Shown one piece after another: positions 60,168 through 64,000 of a stretch of DNA of 64,000 nucleotides. The stretch lies in assembly GCF_001421015.2 (NCBI RefSeq), contig NZ_CP013023.1, positions 1,977,501 to 2,041,500 of the forward strand, written 5' to 3'. The first letter of the stretch is position 1, and each line of letters begins with the position of its first letter. The position numbers and the translations under genes were made by a program. Source of the DNA: Paenibacillus bovis. Lineage in GTDB: Bacteria > Bacillota > Bacilli > Paenibacillales > Paenibacillaceae. Under the pieces are notes generated by a model. That model saw only the letters and a list, made by a program, of their open reading frames with translations, did no database searches and was not told the origin of the DNA.

Positions 60168-61286
60168 GTGTTGAAAATAGGTTCCCATGTATCATTTTCC
60201 AGCAAGGGACTGCTGAGCGCAGCCAATGAAGCGGCTGAATATGGATCAAGCTCATTTATGATATATACCGGTGCGCCGCAAAATACGCGCCGCAAACCAA
60301 TGGATACCATGTTTATTGAAGAAGGCAAAGCCAAAATGACAGCTACCGGCGTAGACGAGATCGTTGTCCATGCTCCCTACATTATCAATCTGGGTTCTTA
60401 CAAAGAACACACCTATGAGCTGGCTGTAAACTTTCTGCAGGAAGAAATTAACCGTACCCATGAAATCGGTGTACGCAATATTGTGCTGCATCCCGGAGCA
60501 TTTACAGATATGGATGCCGAATACGGAATCAAGCGTATCGCTGCCGGACTGGAAGAAGTACTGGCTGGTGTAAAAGAAACAGATGTGAATATCGCTCTCG
60601 AGACAATGGCAGGCAAAGGCACCGAAATGGGTCGCAGCTTTGAAGAAATCGCCAAAATCATGGAGCTGGTACCGCATAATGATAGACTCAAAGTGTGCTT
60701 TGACACCTGTCATACCCATGATGCAGGATACGATCTGATTAACAATCTGGACGGTGTACTGGAAGATTTTGATCGTATTGTTGGTCTGGATCGCATCACG
60801 GTTGTCCATGTAAATGACAGCAAAAATCCGGTAGGAGCGGGCAAAGACCGTCATACACCTATCGGTTCCGGCTGGATCGGCTTTGAAGCTCTCAATCGTC
60901 TGGTTAATCATGAGAAGCTGCAGGGTCGTCCATTTATTCTGGAGACGCCTTGGATCGGCAAAGATGCCAAAAAGCAGCGTCCGATGTATGAGGTAGAAAT
61001 CGCACTGCTGCGCGGCGATCTGTCTGGACGTTTTGGCAGCGGATTTGTAGAAGATGTAGAAAAAATGCATCATTTCTTCGAAGGTCAAGGAATAGAAGCG
61101 CGTTCCTATGTACTCGATACCTGGGCTGTACTCAAAAATGATGCAAAAGCCCGCAAAGCAGATCCACGCGAACCACTGGAACGTATGTATGATCTGATTA
61201 CAGCAGATGGTTTGTTTGGAGAAATGAGCGAAGAGCAGATCAATCTGCGCCTGATCGCTTTTCTGGCCGGCAAGCAGGTTTTGTAA
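60168..61286 (+). CDS. nfo: Endonuclease IV with C-terminal extension
   Basis: A 372-residue protein. The first ~285 residues are a full endonuclease IV, a TIM barrel with metal ligands in LHPGAF, ALETMAGKG, CFDTCHTHDAGYDL, VHVNDSKNPVGAGKDRHTPIG and ILETPW. It cuts DNA 5' of abasic sites in base excision repair. The extra ~85 residues (VEDVEKMHHFFEGQG onward) are absent from typical 280-300-residue enzymes and are of unknown function. The start is GTG at 60168 with AAGGGGG nine bases upstream. Confidence 0.93.
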   Translation: MLKIGSHVSFSSKGLLSAANEAAEYGSSSFMIYTGAPQNTRRKPMDTMFIEEGKAKMTATGVDEIVVHAPYIINLGSYKEHTYELAVNFLQEEINRTHEIGVRNIVLHPGAFTDMDAEYGIKRIAAGLEEVLAGVKETDVNIALETMAGKGTEMGRSFEEIAKIMELVPHNDRLKVCFDTCHTHDAGYDLINNLDGVLEDFDRIVGLDRITVVHVNDSKNPVGAGKDRHTPIGSGWIGFEALNRLVNHEKLQGRPFILETPWIGKDAKKQRPMYEVEIALLRGDLSGRFGSGFVEDVEKMHHFFEGQGIEARSYVLDTWAVLKNDAKARKADPREPLERMYDLITADGLFGEMSEEQINLRLIAFLAGKQVL

Positions 61287-61460
61287 AAAGCCACTCTTAC
61301 AGAAGGAGAGAGCAAATACAAAATCAGGAGTAAATACAGAATCAAGATTCAAAATAAAAAGCAAGAGCAGGAAAAGCAAGAATAGGAAAATAAATTGTAT
61401 TAAATAAAGAAGCGAGCGAAAAGACGCCATGCTTCAAGCAGCAAAAGAAAAAAATCCAAC

Positions 61461-61512
61461 AAACACCCCTGTAGGCGAGAAAGTAGCATCTATTGCTGGC
61501 AGGGGTGTTTAA
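61461..61512 (+). terminator. Possible terminator after nfo
   Basis: AAACACCCCTG / CAGGGGTGTTT stem (11 bp) with a 28-base loop and only a short T-stretch, 175 bp after nfo. Confidence 0.55.
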
Positions 61513-61552
61513 TTTGCATTTTGAATTATTTCGATCAAATATACTGTTAATC

Positions 61553-61584
61553 GAAGTAGAAGTAGAAGTAGAAGTAGAAGTAGA
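61553..61584. repeat. Short tandem repeat, 6-bp unit GAAGTA, about 5.3 copies
   Basis: Perfect units in the 686-bp non-coding region between nfo and purU, immediately followed by a hairpin AGAGCTG-AAA-CAGCTCT (61583-61598). No gene overlaps it. Confidence 0.9.
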
Positions 61585-61599
61585 GCTGAAACAGCTCTG

Positions 61600-61972
61600 A
61601 AATAGCCCTATAAGTATCCATTTTATACAAATTTTTTGGCGGTTTGACTGTATATTAAATGAGCAACTACTGCTCTAGTCTATATGGAATAAATCATTAT
61701 GATCTAATTATAGGCTGAATCGATCATCACTGGATCAACATCAATAACATACTATTCATCAATCGATGCGTAGGAGCAAAATAAATTTGTTTACTTTCCG
61801 GACAGTATCACATAGATTGTAATATAAGATATTTTGGGAGTGCCCGAAAAATTCAAAAACAGGGTGTTCTTTGCCAGATACTTTATCATGGGGAAGCTGT
61901 AAAGTCAGGATGTATTTTCCCTATGGGGAATCATGGTTCTGTGCTGTTATTCAGAAGGAGGAAATTGATAAC
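61600..61972 (+). other. Upstream region and leader of purU
   Basis: AT-rich sequence, then a leader with a TTCCC-TAT-GGGGAA hairpin (about 61917-61930). A second GGGGAA (61890-61895) could pair with the same TTTCCC, giving alternative folds. A frame in phase with purU reaches a TTG at 61871 but lacks a ribosome site. No known riboswitch class was recognised. Confidence 0.35.
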
Positions 61973-62869
61973 ATGGAAGTACATGTAAAGCAAAATCAAT
62001 CGGTACGTGAACAGCAGGATAATCGTGCGCGTATGCTGATTTCCTGTCCGGATGGGCCGGGGATTGTCTCGGCAGTATCACGTTTTCTGTTTGAGCATGG
62101 AGCGAATATTGTGCAGTCCGATCAGTATACGATGGACCCTGACGGTGGCATGTTCTTCATGCGCATCGAATTTGATCTGCCGGAGCTGGCTGTCAATCTG
62201 ACAGGAGTAAAGCAGGATTTTGAGGAGATTGCTGGACGGTTCCAAATGAAATGGGTAATCAATGAAGTCAGCCGCAAAAAGAAACTGGCTATCTTCGTAT
62301 CCAAAGAAGATCACTGTCTGGTTGAGCTGCTTTGGCACTGGCAAGCAGGAGATCTGGATGCTGATATTGCGATGGTAATCAGTAATCATAATGATATGCG
62401 TACTTACGTAGAATCTTTTGGCATTCCATTCCATCATATTCCGGTAACCGCAGATACCAAGCAGGAAGCCGAGCGTCGTCAGCTGGAAGTGATCGGTTCG
62501 GATATTGATCTGATTGTGCTGGCTCGTTATATGCAGATTATTTCTCCAACCTTTATCGAACATTATCGCAATCGGATTATTAATATTCATCATTCATTCC
62601 TGCCAGCCTTTGTCGGTGGCAAACCGTATGCCCAGGCTTATAATCGCGGAGTGAAGATTATCGGTGCGACCGCTCACTATGTAACTGAAGAATTGGATGG
62701 CGGCCCGATTATCGAACAGGACGTGCAGCGTGTCAGTCACCGGGATAATGTCAATGAACTAAAACGGATCGGCCGTACAATTGAACGTGTGGTGTTGGCA
62801 CGCGCTGTGCAGTGGCACACGGAAGATCGTATCCTGGTGCATCAGAACAAGACAGTCGTATTTAACTAA
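61973..62869 (+). CDS. purU: Formyltetrahydrofolate deformylase
   Basis: A predicted 298-residue enzyme that hydrolyses 10-formyl-THF to formate and THF, balancing one-carbon pools. An N-terminal ACT domain (RMLISCPDGPGIVSAVS, about 18-95) precedes a formyltransferase-type domain. The catalytic block is NIHHSFLPAFVGGKPYAQAY with IGATAHYVTEELDGGPIIEQD. AAGGAGG lies about eleven bases before the ATG at 61973, which fits the family's usual N-terminus better than upstream in-frame starts. Confidence 0.94.
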   Translation: MEVHVKQNQSVREQQDNRARMLISCPDGPGIVSAVSRFLFEHGANIVQSDQYTMDPDGGMFFMRIEFDLPELAVNLTGVKQDFEEIAGRFQMKWVINEVSRKKKLAIFVSKEDHCLVELLWHWQAGDLDADIAMVISNHNDMRTYVESFGIPFHHIPVTADTKQEAERRQLEVIGSDIDLIVLARYMQIISPTFIEHYRNRIINIHHSFLPAFVGGKPYAQAYNRGVKIIGATAHYVTEELDGGPIIEQDVQRVSHRDNVNELKRIGRTIERVVLARAVQWHTEDRILVHQNKTVVFN

Positions 62870-62939
62870 AACGGTATGTTCAAAATAAACCGATGCAGAA
62901 CGATTGCAGTAGGTTTGTAGCAGCAAGATCGTACAGGTC

Positions 62940-62973
62940 AAGCCATCCTTATTATTAGGATGGCTTTTTTCTG
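62940..62973 (+). terminator. purU terminator
   Basis: AAGCCATCCT / AGGATGGCTT stem with an 8-base loop, then T6. Confidence 0.9.
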
Positions 62974-63024
62974 CTCGTACTATATTCTGTTTAGAATACT
63001 TCACTATAATCTTTAAATGCCAAA

Positions 63025-63092
63025 ACTCCTTCTGATTGCCTGCTAAAGATGGTCTGCTCAGGCATCATCTGGCTTACAGAAGGAGTCTTTGT
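63025..63092 (-). terminator. Possible terminator of the membrane-protein gene
   Basis: ACTCCTTCTG / CAGAAGGAGT stem with a long structured loop, 50 bp beyond the minus-strand gene at 63142. Confidence 0.55.
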
Positions 63093-63141
63093 TATACATT
63101 CTTAACGTACCGTTAATATTGATATGCTACGGTAATGAATA

Positions 63142-63591
63142 TTAACGTAGTCGATATGCTCCGGCATTCGATCCGCGGCGTACATACCCATAACCAAACA
63201 GCCCCAGTACAATCCCGTATAGTACATGTCCAGCCAGCCAATACATATAGGCAGTCATATCATTTACCTGTGGTACCCGGTCGGATAGCATCGCAAGCGG
63301 AAAAAATAGCAGGGAAGAAGCAGCTCCGATCAGCAAACCACTGATCCAGGGATGCGGCCAGCGATTGATCCACAGCCGGTAAATAAACCCGAGCACAATC
63401 GATACAGCCAGATGCAGAGCGAATTCCAGCCATTCAGGCAGACGATCCGGCAGGCCAGGGACAAAATCAATATTCAGCAGCATCGTATATACACCCGAAC
63501 CCGTCAGCAGCTGAATCCATTTCAAAAAAAATCCCAGCACCATCCCGCTGACAAGACCTGCAATAATCCCTTGCAGCATATATCTTTTCAA
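63142..63591 (-). CDS. Conserved four-helix membrane protein, unknown
   Basis: A predicted 149-residue protein with four hydrophobic segments (about residues 6-25, 52-73, 80-101 and 115-136) and a basic C-terminus. The start is TTG at 63591: GAGGAGG lies eight bases upstream, whereas the ATG at 63639 has no ribosome site. It resembles YqhR-type membrane proteins only loosely. It diverges from transketolase. No function is proposed. Confidence 0.65.
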   Translation of the reverse strand: MKRYMLQGIIAGLVSGMVLGFFLKWIQLLTGSGVYTMLLNIDFVPGLPDRLPEWLEFALHLAVSIVLGFIYRLWINRWPHPWISGLLIGAASSLLFFPLAMLSDRVPQVNDMTAYMYWLAGHVLYGIVLGLFGYGYVRRGSNAGAYRLR

Positions 63592-63822
63592 AATGTCGTC
63601 CTCCTCTTTTAGTAGATAGGATATTGGGTATAAATACAAAGGAGTGAAATAACGATATGGTAAACTGCCGAGACAAGTGTTACAATGGACAAAGGGTTAA
63701 TAAGTCAAATTGAAAGACTCAACAAGAATCATTTCATTTGAGACCATTGCATAGATGAACTTGTATCAGATGAAATAGGGTCTGAGCACCTCGCTTTACC
63801 AAGAAGAATGAGGAGGATTAAC

Positions 63823-64000
63823 ATGACTGACAAGAAACAAGAGCAAGAACAAAGCATTAGCCAATCCGGCAACTCCAACGTGGACAATCTCGCGATCTCC
63901 ACGATCCGTACACTCTCGATCGATGCGATCGAAAAAGCAAACTCCGGACATCCAGGTATGCCAATGGGCTCCGCGCCAATGGGTTACCAGCTGTTCGCTA
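63823..64000 (+). CDS. tkt: Transketolase, 5' end only
   Basis: The first 59 codons of a gene that runs off the right edge. After a Gln-rich start ([11 protein letters not shown]), the sequence [24 protein letters not shown] is the conserved transketolase N-terminus, whose GHPG region approaches the thiamine diphosphate site. The enzyme moves two-carbon units in the pentose phosphate pathway. AGGAGG precedes the ATG by six bases. Confidence 0.93.
   Translation, partial: MTDKKQEQEQSISQSGNSNVDNLAISTIRTLSIDAIEKANSGHPGMPMGSAPMGYQLFA

Noticed and set aside
61811..61972. Tetrahydrofolate or glycine riboswitch before purU
   Set aside because: The conserved cores of those classes are not visible; only simple hairpins are present.

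Overview
The window is a chromosomal stretch of a Gram-positive, endospore-forming bacterium, most likely a Paenibacillus or close Paenibacillaceae relative. The evidence is the set of families present (Spo0M, NucA/NucB nuclease, DUF6171, EndoAI/EndoA, SprT/YdcK, CIRCE-controlled groESL, a Tad pilus locus ending in an FHA protein), strong AGGAGG ribosome sites, several TTG starts, and the order alr - ndoAI - ndoA - tex - sprT - tRNA-Asn - tRNA-Ser, which matches the Bacillus subtilis ydcI/ydcK/trnS neighbourhood. No insertion sequence, integrase, rRNA or CRISPR array is visible.

Layout. 0-2.6 kb: 3' part of a large ATPase/GAF/PAS/GGEEF signalling protein. 2.7-5.1 kb: groES-groEL behind a promoter and CIRCE operator. 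5.1-7.5 kb: a cyclic-phosphate-type receiver protein, spo0M, a NucB-like secreted nuclease and a 54-residue membrane protein. 7.5-11.6 kb: opuAA-opuAB-opuAC glycine betaine importer, divergent from a GbsR-type regulator, with repeated operator-like dyads between them. 11.7-19 kb: two tandem, paralogous, >1070-residue secreted subtilases. 19-29.2 kb: arabinan/arabinoside utilisation (two GH51 enzymes, one frameshifted; GH43; a sugar ABC importer; an ArsR-type regulator with a long beta-rich C-terminus).

29.2-37.2 kb: fur behind a near-perfect PerR box, alr, the EndoAI/EndoA toxin-antitoxin pair, tex, a small unknown protein, sprT and tRNA-Asn/Ser. 37.2-42.8 kb: a disrupted tRNA cluster. A DeoR/HAD operon lies between tRNA-Ser and tRNA-Glu-Lys-Leu, and a 3-kb block (divergent phage-like HTH genes, an orphan UreF-like protein, a TPR gene with an 11-copy 7-bp repeat next to its promoter) lies between two identical tRNA-Leu(GAG) genes. 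43-45.6 kb: thiol/peroxide genes (glutathione peroxidase, Ohr, DCC-family protein) and a small Cys-rich protein. 45.7-47 kb: a frameshifted secreted beta-propeller gene.

47.1-58.4 kb: a complete ten-gene Tad/Flp pilus operon (TadZ-, TadA-, TadB-, TadC-like, Flp pilin, two TadE-like and one TadG-like protein, prepilin peptidase, FHA protein). Its apparent promoter is followed by a strong intrinsic terminator before the first gene. 58.8-64 kb: a TIGR01777 epimerase-like protein, endonuclease IV with a long C-terminal extension, purU, a membrane protein and the 5' end of transketolase.

The most interesting items are the Tad operon with its terminator-containing leader, the split tRNA-Leu island, the 7-bp repeat at the TPR promoter, the PerR box at fur, the opuA/gbsR operators and the arabinoside regulator. 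No wholly new system could be demonstrated from sequence alone.
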